Shown one piece after another: positions 47,101 through 57,061 of a DNA stretch of 64,000 nt. How positions within the stretch are numbered: the stretch's first letter is position 1; every line of letters begins with the position of its first letter. The stretch is from Lineus longissimus. Taxonomy: Eukaryota; Nemertea; Pilidiophora; Heteronemertea; Lineidae. The stretch covers positions 14,756,001 to 14,820,000 of the forward strand of contig NC_088317.1 in NCBI RefSeq assembly GCF_910592395.1. The letters are read 5' to 3'. The notes under the pieces are model-generated. The model saw only the letters and a program-made list of their open reading frames with translations, did no database searches and was not told the DNA's origin. A program made the translations under genes and the position numbers.

Positions 47101-50100
47101 AACAGTGTGTACACCCAGCACACCTGTTTGCGAATAATCACCAAAGCCTTGATACTCAAACGCTAGGGCTAATGGTTGATGACATCTATTAAAAAAGTTT
47201 CATCAGCTTTTTTTCATCTCTTTGCCTCAGATTGGACTCGGATTCATGCGCACGTACTCTTCCGATTGCGATAAAATTTTCAAAATTATTGAAAGGTGCG
47301 ACTTCCCCGACTTGGATCCCGAGGGAAAGGGTCGTTTTCGATCGAACAAAATATGCTTAAATGCTATAGCCTTGACTGTCAGTTGCCATGCATTCCGCGA
47401 TGACACTTTTTAGGTTAATAACATGATACCGGTATTTTTTAATAGTAGGTGAAATAGAAATTAAAATTGAAAGCCAAATAGTTGGCACAATTGACCTCGG
47501 TAGATTGCAGGGCTATAGATCAAGTTCAACCCAGGCTAATTGCTGCAGGCCATCCGAATCTGTGAGCCACATCCATCAAAATAGGCAGGTAGGCAAATGG
47601 GTCTGGAGTAGTCTTACCGTTTGGTCTTTAGTAGCCATATGAATAAGAGCAGAAAAACTTTTCCTCAAGATATCGTTGATTTCTTGTGAAAGTGTTTAAT
47701 GGGAACTCTCATGCGACACCTCGGGACCCGGTAGAACTGATCGAGAGCAGATTTACAGCTTAGATTCTTCCAGTGTCAAATTAAGCGCATGGAACACTGC
47801 ATGCTTCCCCTATAAGAATATCGCCCGGTCCCCCTTCCCCAAGCCAAAATACAGAAGTAATGCCATTCTGACTACACCTTACTCGTGTCGATTACCAATT
47901 TCACCGCTGTTGTCCTCTGAAACAGGAGGTTTATTGCGAATTGTATTGAAATGCAGATAAGGTACAGGCCTAACACAGTAAAAAAAGAAACGTTAGCACT
48001 GAAACAGTTGATTTTATTAGTGCAGCTTGGTCGAGTTGCATGATGGATATCAAATCGTTTTAACGCTTCAAAATCACAGATATCTGGATCACGTCTCATG
48101 TATTAACGGGGATTTATTACGATAAAGCGATCATTTGATCATGCAGCATCATTATGCCAATATCATTATTTGACAAACTGATCAGCTAATGGGTTGCACC
48201 AGGATTTGAAGTTGTTCACGATGTTGTACTTCTAATGTTTCCATGCCACCCTTGTTCCAAGAAGGGAGGAAAAGTCAATACATGTATGTGGCGTAAGAAA
48301 TCAATACAGGAGGAAATGCACTTGGACTCTGAAGAGCAAAGTTGTGTAATTTAATTAGTATAAAACTGGATGTCATGATCATGTTTGTCTAGTCAAATAT
48401 GCAATTACTTATACAATCATGGGCATGTACAGTAGGTTCACTGAGTAGGCCTACACATCTATTCCTAAATGGAATGTTATCTTTCCAAGTATTTTCATGT
48501 TCACTGAAAGGGCAGATTGTCGTAAGAAATAAGTTCTAAGAATAATGCCAGATATATATGCGCATGTACCTAATAGACAGCAAACTATGAAGTGCCATAT
48601 CCTACATTTAAAATAGATGTCATGCGTTTTAACATGTTCAGAACATATAACTGTACCAATTTCCTCCCTTTGCACTTTTCCGGTTCGAAATCGTTATAAG
48701 ATTTAATACGGTCACGTATTAATGTGATAAATCATTTAGATATCAGTAATCATGGCCCCGAGTGCAGGAACCCCACAAATCAAACTTTGGTAGGTTTGGG
48801 AAAATTGAGAAAATATGCTTTGATTAATGATCATATGACGTATAGAGTGGGCAATGCATCACTATGTTGAACACAGTGAACGTCATCTCACCCGTACTGA
48901 ATTACCCCTCCCATTTTAGTCCGCTATCAAAGGACAGATTTGCGTAAGAAATAAGTTCGAAAAATACTGTCGGATATGTACCCAGTAGGCAGGCTTCACT
49001 GAAGTACAATCCTTAATTTAAAATAGATGTCATTTGCATATAAGGACGTAACTGTACCGATTGTCAGTATTCATGGCCCTGGTACTATAACTCCTCAAAT
49101 ATAACAGTAATAGGTTTGAGAAAATCAAGAATATCCTCTCATTAATGGAGTTTTAAATGTGCTGTGCTAGAATGTACCGGGAACAGAGGATTAGATTGTG
49201 CGCTATATTGGCGGTCATGGCTACTACAAAACTTTATTCATGTATCATAATCCATCAGAAGACAATGCAGGGACGGATATGTTTTTCGAGGGGAACATTT
49301 CCTCCTTCTCCACCGGGATGCGGCCTGTTTTTATAACGGGACGTCGGGACGGGCCCCCCCCCCCCCATTCCCCTCTCTACTTGGGCTGGAAGTGGCTGCT
49401 GTATCTTTACCCAAACTCACCTTGTAATGCATATCGTTTAACCCTTCTTTTCTCTCCCTCTTCAGCGTTGTCATTGTCCATCACACCGCAACGAGGAGTG
49501 TTCATTAACATCACGGTTTCTTTGTCAAGCTTCCCTGGAGTTATAAAATATAGTAAAGTTAGTCCTATCTGATAATGAATCTCATAAAAAAGGTGTAGAG
49601 CAAGTGATATAACCCACATTCTGGCTCAATGAATAACATGAATAAGGAGAAGCGCAAGTGAGATGATCCACAATCTGGCTCAATGAATAACATGAATAAG
49701 GAGAAGTGCAAGTGAGATAATCCACAATCTGATTCAATGAATAACATGAATAAGGAGAAGTGCAAAAGAGATGATCCACAATCTGATTCAATAAATAACA
49801 TGAATAAGGAGAAGTGCAAGTGAGATAATCCACAATCTGATTCAATGAATAACATGAAGGAGAAGTGCAAAAGAGATGATCCACAATCGGGCTCAATGAA
49901 TAACATGAATAAGGAGAAGTTCAAGTGAGATGATCCACAATATGGCCCTTATTTGTCAATGAATAACATGAACAAGAAGTAGGGCAAGCAAGTAAGTAAT
50001 TCACTATCTGGCTCTTACCTGTTACATTGAGACTTGCAAATCTCTGGAATGTTTTGATGGCTTTTGTAAACTGCTCTCTTGACCGTAAAGCACCAGTTTT

Positions 50101-53100
50101 GGGGTCTTGTGGTGAGAGCCAACCGAACTTCATTAGATATTCCTGCAAAGAGCAAAGATATAAGGACTGCTGTAAAATAAGATACTCCTGCGAAGATCAA
50201 AGAGGTGGGGAGTGCTGTAAAATAAGATACTCCTGCAAAGATCAAAGAGGTGGGGAGTGCTGTAAAATAAGATACTCCTGCAAAGATCAAAGAGGTGGGG
50301 AGTGCTGTAAAATAAGATACTCCTGCAAAGATCAAAGAGGTGGGGAGTGCTGTAAAATAAGATACTCCTGCAAATAATATACTCCTGTAAAAATCAAAGA
50401 GATAGGGACTACAGCTGTTATCCTGTAAATTTTCGCGGTTCTTTATTGTCATAATTCGCGAAAATCTTGAGAAATATATTTTACGATTTTCATGTAGGCA
50501 CATAACGAAATTATGTCAAAATAGTAAAATTGCGATGGCGTCCTGCTCACTCGTTGCTAGGCTACAATATTTCATCATGTATGCTCAGTCTGTCTTACAG
50601 GACGGTTAGCATGGTGACTCATGAGCTAAACTTAGACATGATCCAATTTATAAGCGACAAATACTGGTAAGGAATGATCATTATGCGTAGAAATATGCTC
50701 ATTTACTCTAGCGAGCAGGGTTAAGGACTTTCAGGTTAATTACTCCAGGTTTACTTTTCAATTTTCTACAAGGTTACCAAAATAAAAATCATGTTATTTA
50801 GCAGAATCTACTACAGTGCGGAGAAAATAAATGATAATTGATGATTTAGAACATAACACGCATTAGTGATAATGTCCAAACTATGTAAAGATTAGCCCTT
50901 CCTGCGAGTCTTTAAACAAAATTCTAATCAACATGATGAATGCAATGTATTGCGCCATACTTTTAAGGCGACCTACAAAAAAGAGTTCATTCTGTCGTCA
51001 AATCTGCAAATAGATCTATCCTTGTTCAAATACTTGAAAGTTCTTGAAATCTATCATCGTTTCCTTTAATGTTCCAACTGGGGAATTTTTCGTACTTGCA
51101 CGAAATTGTCACCTCATTACTCATAAATATATCTTCTAACAAGCAACTGTCTATATAAATATATCAGGAAGAGGTTGTTGTGTATTAAAGGACTTATTTT
51201 TCTATATACACGCATGCTGACTAATTGTCAAGGGGACCACTCTTAACTTCCTTAACGAGTGCAAGAGGAAAAACATTTGGAATCGACGCTAGTTTACAAA
51301 GATGACTGGGGGCGCATATCCACAGGCACGTGAAAATACTTAATCAGTCCTGCTGACAATATGCACAATTGTTAGTAATATATCCTATTCTTGTGTGTAA
51401 TCTCTAGGTCTGGTGAGACCCATGGGGGCTTCGCGCGCCTGTGGCAAAATTGATAATACTAGGCCTACATGCGCCATTCTGAATCTGCCATGCCCCCCCC
51501 CCCCCCCCCGTTGCATATTCGACCGGTTAGCCGTCTCCATTTACAGACTGTTAAACGTGTCTACGAAAGGCTCTTCCTTAGATCTACGTCGACTAATCAT
51601 GCAGCCTTCTATTCACTGAAAACACGAATCATATCTTATCATCTTGTGATGCTGCCAGCCGTATGACTCGCAATGATCAATTACCACAGAAAGTAGCAAT
51701 GAAATGCTAATATACCAAGGAATTTCTCTGGTAGAAAGATACTGAGCTAAAAATCGTAACCAACAGTGTTACCATGATAAAAATGCACTGAAGATTCTTG
51801 TTAAAGATATCATTTACCTGTATCCGATTTTTACAAGAATACTATAAACACAGCATTTTAGTTTTGTATAGATTTCTCTGTTAAATATTAAACAGCTTTG
51901 CTTACCCTTGCCAACTCTTTCAGAAATTGTACTGGGAAGTGATAAGACCTTAACAAAAACATTATGAAAATTCTAGCGGAATGGCTAGAACTTTCAAATC
52001 ATTAAGCATTTTTTTTAGTTTTAGGCTTTACTTTGAACAATTGCATGTTTGAAAATGTTGTGACCTGGCAGGCCTGAGGTAATTTGCAACTATACGCTGC
52101 ATGTACAATGAATGCATCTAAAAGTAGGCCTCGGTGGGACGTGTGGTCCTAAATTTATATTGTCTAATTTTACTTCGGCCGCTTTATCAATATATATGAT
52201 TTATGTCAGTTATAAAACAGATTTTCAGTATTAAACTCTCTAATAAAGACAATCTCGGGACTGAAAAGTGCTGTCCTAGATAGAGAGGTGTCCTAATTAG
52301 AGAAGTCAAATGGAATTGAAATAGCTAATATGGGACCAAAATTAATGTCCTTATTAGAGAGGTTGTTCTTGATAGAGAGGTGTCCGCTAAGGGAGGTTCC
52401 ACTGTATTTATATTTCATATACATATTTTCTCTACTCTAGTATAACATGACCCAGTTTGCTCCCAATGATAGAATAAACGCAAGTTGTTATTGTTTTTTA
52501 TACCCCTGGGAATCAAATTAGGACAGGCCTATCATAATAGCGATGATTTGTCTGTAGCATTGTAATATCGAGGGTACAGTTCATGTAGTTCGTCCATTGT
52601 TCAGCAAGCAAGGACAATATTTACTTTTCTCATTTAAACAAAGGTCCAATAGGTATTATTTTCCGCAGAGTTTCCATACTATTTCACTCGATACATATCA
52701 AATCACCACCTCGGAAACATGACCAAAATAATAGCCCACTGAAACATCGAGAATCAGTGAACCACTAGAAATCGCCAACAATATGTTTGCGTGCCCCTTT
52801 ACCGCGCAGTTCAAGGGATTCAGGCCATAAAACACGATATATTGTCTTAAAAACCCACTCGCACCGAGCCCGTAAATTCCCATTTTCTACAGTCTTATCA
52901 AAGGTTCACTTGATAACCCCGACTCCGATACAGTGCTAAGAAACATAATGCATCTGATGAATAGCCTACAAATTAATGTACTTTACACATTATGAACTGC
53001 TTGTCCTTGTAAACCGCACTTGTTGATTTTCAAATACTCGAAAATTTCTAAAACAATACGAAGAATTACGGGTTTGATTTAATATACATGTATCAATTAC

Positions 53101-53444
53101 ACATTTTTTCAGTTTTAAATTACAAAAATTGTATCCGATTTTTTTATTTTCGCGACATGAGGCCATTCTTGAAATCCTCGAAGATATTAAATACACAATT
53201 TTTCTTCACCCCTGACAGAAAACATGATGTTGTTCAATAAGGTAGTGTACAAGCTAATACGTTTATTACAACTTACCGTGCCATCCGAATCTGTGCTAAC
53301 TATGGCTGGTTTTGCCTCCACAAACTTCCCAAAATCGAATGTGAAAAATAAGACAAGTGTACAAAATACGTAACAAGCACCTAAATTATTCCTAAATAGT
53401 GTGTTAGCCATGACCCTGGCTTGGCACGGGATGCATAAATCCAT
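38127..53444 (-). CDS. GPI-anchored membrane-type matrix metalloproteinase, 11 exons, 593 aa
   Basis: Zinc endopeptidase (M10A) of the extracellular surface. Exons in coding order: 53277-53444, 50019-50142, 49421-49534, 44811-44911, 43650-43854, 43314-43472, 41235-41393, 40529-40668, 39894-40035, 38817-38998, 38127-38414; all phases agree. Signal peptide ends about FVEA (residue 44). Propeptide has the PGB-like motif EYLMKFGWL and cysteine switch PRCGV (C113; the usual next Pro is Met). RRVKR (127-131) is a furin site, so activation is probably intracellular. Catalytic domain: structural-metal segment [10 protein letters not shown], zinc site [11 protein letters not shown] (H247, H251, H257), Met-turn SLMAPFY. 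A Thr/Pro-rich hinge is followed by four hemopexin blades closed by C in PDAC and C514 in FGC. About 80 polar residues and a final hydrophobic [16 protein letters not shown] before the stop form a GPI signal, as in MMP17/MMP25. A second ATG is at 53411. Confidence 0.94.
42965..43040. repeat. Second copy of a ~75-base repeat (first at 42713-42786)
   Basis: AGTATCGAAATACTC ... ACTTTTGCGATAGTCCATAG followed by GAATTGGGTTT matches 42713-42786, which reads AGCATCGAAATATTC ... CGTTTTGCGATAGTCCATGA followed by GAATTGGGTTT. Both are in metalloproteinase intron 6, about 250 bases apart, in the same orientation. Confidence 0.7.
43871..43998. repeat. 128-base hairpin element next to the exon 5 acceptor of the metalloproteinase
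   Basis: ACAATGGGTGATATGAATAA with TACTAGCAAATGCTTTTA on the left and the near-exact reverse complement ending TTCATATCACCCATTGT on the right; stem about 39 bases, loop about 50. In the transcript it ends only 14 bases before the acceptor AG of exon 5. No coding capacity; a very short MITE is the simplest reading. Confidence 0.85.
44192..44378. mobile_element. Short MITE of the CAGTATAGTGG...GGTTCCACAGTAT type
   Basis: Ends CAGTATAGTGGCAACTCTCT and GGGAGGTTCCACAGTATA are imperfect inverted repeats, with GTCCTTAATWGAnAGG motifs between. A related element is at 52226-52406. Both are in metalloproteinase introns. The repeated phrase built on GAGAGGTGTCCT is common in marine invertebrate DNA as far as I recall. 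Confidence 0.75.
48480..49170. repeat. Diverged ~450-base tandem duplication in metalloproteinase intron 3
   Basis: GTAAGAAATAAGTTCTAAGA at about 48521 and GTAAGAAATAAGTTCGAAAA at about 48944 begin two copies that share TTTAAAATAGATGTCAT, ATAACTGTACC/GTAACTGTACC, ATCATGGCCC/TTCATGGCCC and a TAGGTTTGGGAAAAT-type tail. The copies have diverged strongly. No coding content. Confidence 0.7.
49605..49985. repeat. 54-base minisatellite beginning just past the exon 2 donor of the metalloproteinase
   Basis: About seven units with the phrase AACATGAATAAGGAGAAGTG at 49635, 49689, 49743, 49797, 49851, 49902 and 49965. Spacing is 54 bases for most. On the transcribed strand the phrase GAGCCAGATAGTG right after the exon 2 donor (GTAA) is a diverged start of the same unit. 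Because 54 is a multiple of three, long repetitive open frames arise; they are not genes. Confidence 0.92.
50134..50400. repeat. 45-base minisatellite carrying the exon 2 splice acceptor of the metalloproteinase
   Basis: Units begin GATACTCCTGCAAAGATCAA at 50181, 50226, 50271, 50316 and 50361; the real exon 2 junction GATATTCCTGCAAAG at 50136 is the first unit, and a partial unit follows at about 50388. In transcript sense each unit reads CTTTGCAG followed by GAGTATC, copying the exon 2 acceptor CTTTGCAG followed by GAATATC. Units 2-5 are almost identical. Confidence 0.95.
52226..52406. mobile_element. Short MITE related to 44192-44378
   Basis: Ends CAGTATTAAACTCTCTAATA and GGGAGGTTCCACTGTA form a rough inverted pair; the inside has repeated GATAGAGAGGTGTCC phrases. 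Same orientation and similar length as the copy at 44192. Located in metalloproteinase intron 1. Confidence 0.75.
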
Positions 53445-54836
53445 TGTTTTCAATTGGAAGACAGTTCAGGTCCTAGTAAAGTTCAATCGAAATCGCACTC
53501 CAACTCGCGCAGCGAGAAGCCAATGAATTCCTCTTCTGTATATCACTTGCGCGCAACCACTGGTGGTGATGATGTTGCTACGCTTTCTGTCTGCGCTGTA
53601 CTGTTCAACAACCAACGACCAACGCGCCGAACTCAGTCGGATGTTAACTCACTTTGAACGAAATGGCAATCTGGCTGCCTGCTCTTGATCGTTGCACCTA
53701 GATCGACTGTGAGATAGCTCACTTTTATAGAATTCCGGATCTGTAGCCTGCTCTACAGTGTTAAAACTAGGTCGACTGTGTGATTGTAACGGATATTGAC
53801 TTTTAGATTACTCCCTTTTATCCAATTCTCCCTATGAGTCGGTAGTGTCAACGATCGACCGTTGAAAAAAGCTCGCTTTATCGAATTATTGCCTGTGGCA
53901 ATTGGTAGTGGCAAATACTTAGGTCGGTTATGTTATTAATGTGATTTTGACTTCCTAGTTCCTCCTGAATGCGGCAGCGATCGTCCTGTGTGAACCTTGT
54001 AAACTCGCCTTGCACGTCCCCAGTTCAGCCCTGTTCCTGGTTGTCAGTTGATTACGATTATTTTGTTCCTCTTCATTATCATCATCAGATTAAGCGATAA
54101 ATCTTCTGTAAACGTTTCCTTCGAGTTGGTATCACACAATGATTTTCTTTTGTCTCTGGTGAATGATGATACTTCTGTTACGATATACGTTGGAATGTAT
54201 CAAATGACGCCTATGATATGTAAAGATATCCTATCTCCTGTTCCACGCTTCCGTGCTTATGAATCAAATATACAGTTATAAAAATATTGCAACTTTTATA
54301 CGCTCTGCACTATTGATAGAGAGCAGCTATTCTGGGAACGAGAGAAATTCCTATGTTAATGAACTGATGTCATACTCCCCCTCGGCATACATGGGTTTTT
54401 GTTTAAATCTAATTGTGGACATTTCTTTTATTCAGTGACCTCGTTTCATTGTGTCATTTCATTCGCAGCAAGGCTTTTTCAATGAAGATTCAGACTAAGG
54501 TTCACTTGATAGGCATAACCATCGGATGGCAAACACACGTTACTCATTCTGTCAATTTTGCCATATTTGGACTTGGTGATCACGGTGGACTTTAAACTGA
54601 CTAGCCACCTACCAGTTTGTGCGGCCTGACTTTGACATGGCACCATCACTTTATGGTATTTTTAGTTTATTATGAGTGGAGAGATCAATTAATACATTAT
54701 TTCCATTTTCAGGTCATCATACGACTCATTATGCCGTTATGGGTCACTGTGCAAACCGTACATTTGTAGATTTATTTGCTATAAATACTAATGGCTTTTC
54801 TGGTACACTCCATATATTAATTTCCTTGCTTCGACA

Positions 54837-55410
54837 TGGCCTATTACCAGGGGTATTCAAAAAAGCTGGATCACTGGACTGCTAGATTTGCTGGATTGTG
54901 ACTCTTGGATCACCATCCAATTGTCCAATCCCCAAATTCCTAACGTTTCCCACAATATGCTTCAAGTGCAGACACTGGCACTGCCAACATGGATTCCTCA
55001 GTCTTAGAGTCTTCACATGAGAAATCACCGGGTTATTACCGGCGGTTCTACATGAAATACCTTAGAGTAACCAGACTAAAGCTGACAGAAGGTTTGTATT
55101 CTAGCTGAAGAACTTCCTTAGTCAATGTGTGAGTGATTATGTGCTTGATTGGGGGCATTCAATTACACAATTTTTATACTGACAGCATGAGGCTGAGTAT
55201 TGCAACATCCACGGTAGGCCTACTGGTAGGCTACACTACAGTGCAACATGCAGTAGCTGCGCATACGTTATCGATACAGAGAGGCATACATTGTATTCTT
55301 TAGAAATATCAAATCCCATTTTCCGAACGATCTCCAATCCTGGCGGTGGTGATCAATGAATCCAATGAATCCAGCAGTCCAGCTTTTCCGATTACCCTAT
55401 TACCAGGCCA
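54837..55410. mobile_element. Foldback element with ~60-base imperfect ends
   Basis: TGGCCTATTACCAGGGGTAT ... AAAGCTGGATCACTGGACTG at the left pairs with AATCCAGCAGTCCAGCTTTT ... CCTATTACCAGGCCA at the right, about 570 bases apart. No coding capacity and no clear target duplication. Confidence 0.6.
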
Positions 55411-56298
55411 CGAGAGTCAGATTGAAGAAGTTCACTGCTACTGTGAATCATCTCCACCAAACAAAGCATATGTATAATATGAAGTGGTAATTCATACAAA
55501 AGTACATATTCTGGTGACATCCTCTCACAAGTACAACCGGAAACCTGAGTCATGTGTCCCACTCGCGATTGGGATGTCCAAAAGGGCACTCAACCACGAA
55601 GTGCGAAATAAAGCAGACAGGAAATAATTAAAAATAATTTAAAACAATTAAAAAATCATGTGCAGGCTGGGCTTACATCGAGTTCACTTTTAACTTGTAA
55701 CTATTTTTATTCGAAAATCCCCGAAACGCTAACATGTGACATTATGCCACGATTTGTGTTGCTTTGTTTATGGTCCGGGATATCGAACCGTGTTCTTTGA
55801 TCAACCCTATGTCGTTGAACGATTCAAGTGGATGAATTCGATCCAGGAAGACTCTCTCGATTCGCATAGGTTGCCGTTCCACCTTAAAAATCCTCCTCAA
55901 TCAAGTAGAATAGGGCCATTCTGTCTCACAGGCTGAGGTTTGAGTGACAGTCTTGCACGGATAAAACTATTCAAATAATTGCTGTTCCTCATCTAGAGTG
56001 TTTATTATGCAACTGTTGAATCACCGAGTGGTGTTCACAAAGTATTTTAGGACTACACAGTTAATTCAAACGACTCATTTCTACAAATCATGTTCATAGA
56101 ATAATTCATAATCTATAGACGTTTGTTTAAATGACACATTTTCCACATCGTGAACCTCATGGTCTACAGTCCCTCTAAACATAGCCGGGGCATATATTGA
56201 TAAGATGCAAAAACCTTGGTGGTCAAGATGCATTTTTCACTGCTTTGTAGGTTTTACCTACCGGTAGCCACTTAAATTCAATCAGACTGGGACTGACC

Positions 56299-56562
56299 AG
56301 CATTAGGTGTAGTCTGCAGCCCACTGGCTGTGGTGAGGCTGTATTATGTATTATGTTTTGATTTTAAAACTTTGACTTGATTCAACTCATGCTATCCATC
56401 ATACTTACTTTCGAAACATTTATTTAAGTCCCTGAAACACTGTATTTGCATTTTTTAACATGTTAGAGCCAGTGCCAGCGTGCCAGTGCCCGCGCCAGTA
56501 CCACGTATTGAACCAACCCCTCTTGAGCCCTGGTCGGCAACAAGTCTAGGAGAAGGAAAAAT
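56299..56562. repeat. Dispersed ~260-base repeat, copy 1
   Basis: CCAGCATTAGGTGTAGTCTG through CGGCAACAAGTCTAGGAGAA matches 61258-61497 almost base for base apart from a variable GCCAGTGCC-rich stretch. Direct orientation, 5 kb apart. This copy is upstream of the P450 gene; the other is in its intron 5. No coding capacity. Confidence 0.88.
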
Positions 56563-57061
56563 TAAATTCAATACCCAATCAATTGGATTTAACATTACAC
56601 TATTTTTGGTTATCAAAAAGTCTTTTTCGACGGTTCCGGTAAAGTTGTCACTTAGGCCTAAATGGGTTATGGAGTCTTGAATGTTTTATACTTTGAACTC
56701 AAAGAAAATACTTCGTATCGATTTGAAATGTTCACAGTCAATCAAATCGTTTTTCACAGGTTTACAGCGATCACGTTTTCTTGACAATTCTGGGTCGTTG
56801 TCGCCGTTTCAGGGACAGCCAGAATAATAGGTCAGGGTCACAGATGTTTGCAAAAGATCTGGAGGCTTTCTAGCATGCGACTGGGACATTGCCAGATGTC
56901 ATCGAAGGAAGTGGTGCGTAAATGTATGGTAATCAGCTGTGACGGCCAGCTGCAACACGCAGCCGGTCAAACTTATAAAATCGGCTGGAACTATGCCATC
57001 ATGTGATTTTATCCTTTGATAAGTTACCATAAAGTTAACAGATCCATTTCTAATTTCCTTC

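Larger units (their letters stand above)
53445..57061. other. Divergent intergenic region between metalloproteinase and P450
   Basis: About 3.6 kb between two start codons on opposite strands, so both promoters lie here. Recognisable contents are a diverged CTAGRTCGACTGTG repeat near 53700-53790, the inverted-repeat element 54837-55410 and a repeat copy at 56299-56562. No TATA box or other regulatory site is convincing. Confidence 0.6.

Noticed and set aside
49565-49924. Overlapping minus-strand open frames with repeated [14 protein letters not shown] units
   Set aside because: Product of the 54-base minisatellite; two frames are open at once and neither has splice or family support.
49605-50400. 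CRISPR-like appearance of regularly spaced repeats
   Set aside because: Units are directly tandem with no unique spacers, and the DNA is from an animal nuclear genome.
50015-50503. 162-residue minus-strand open frame with repeated [15 protein letters not shown] units
   Set aside because: It is the 45-base splice-acceptor minisatellite read in a frame different from the metalloproteinase; unit length divisible by three keeps it open.
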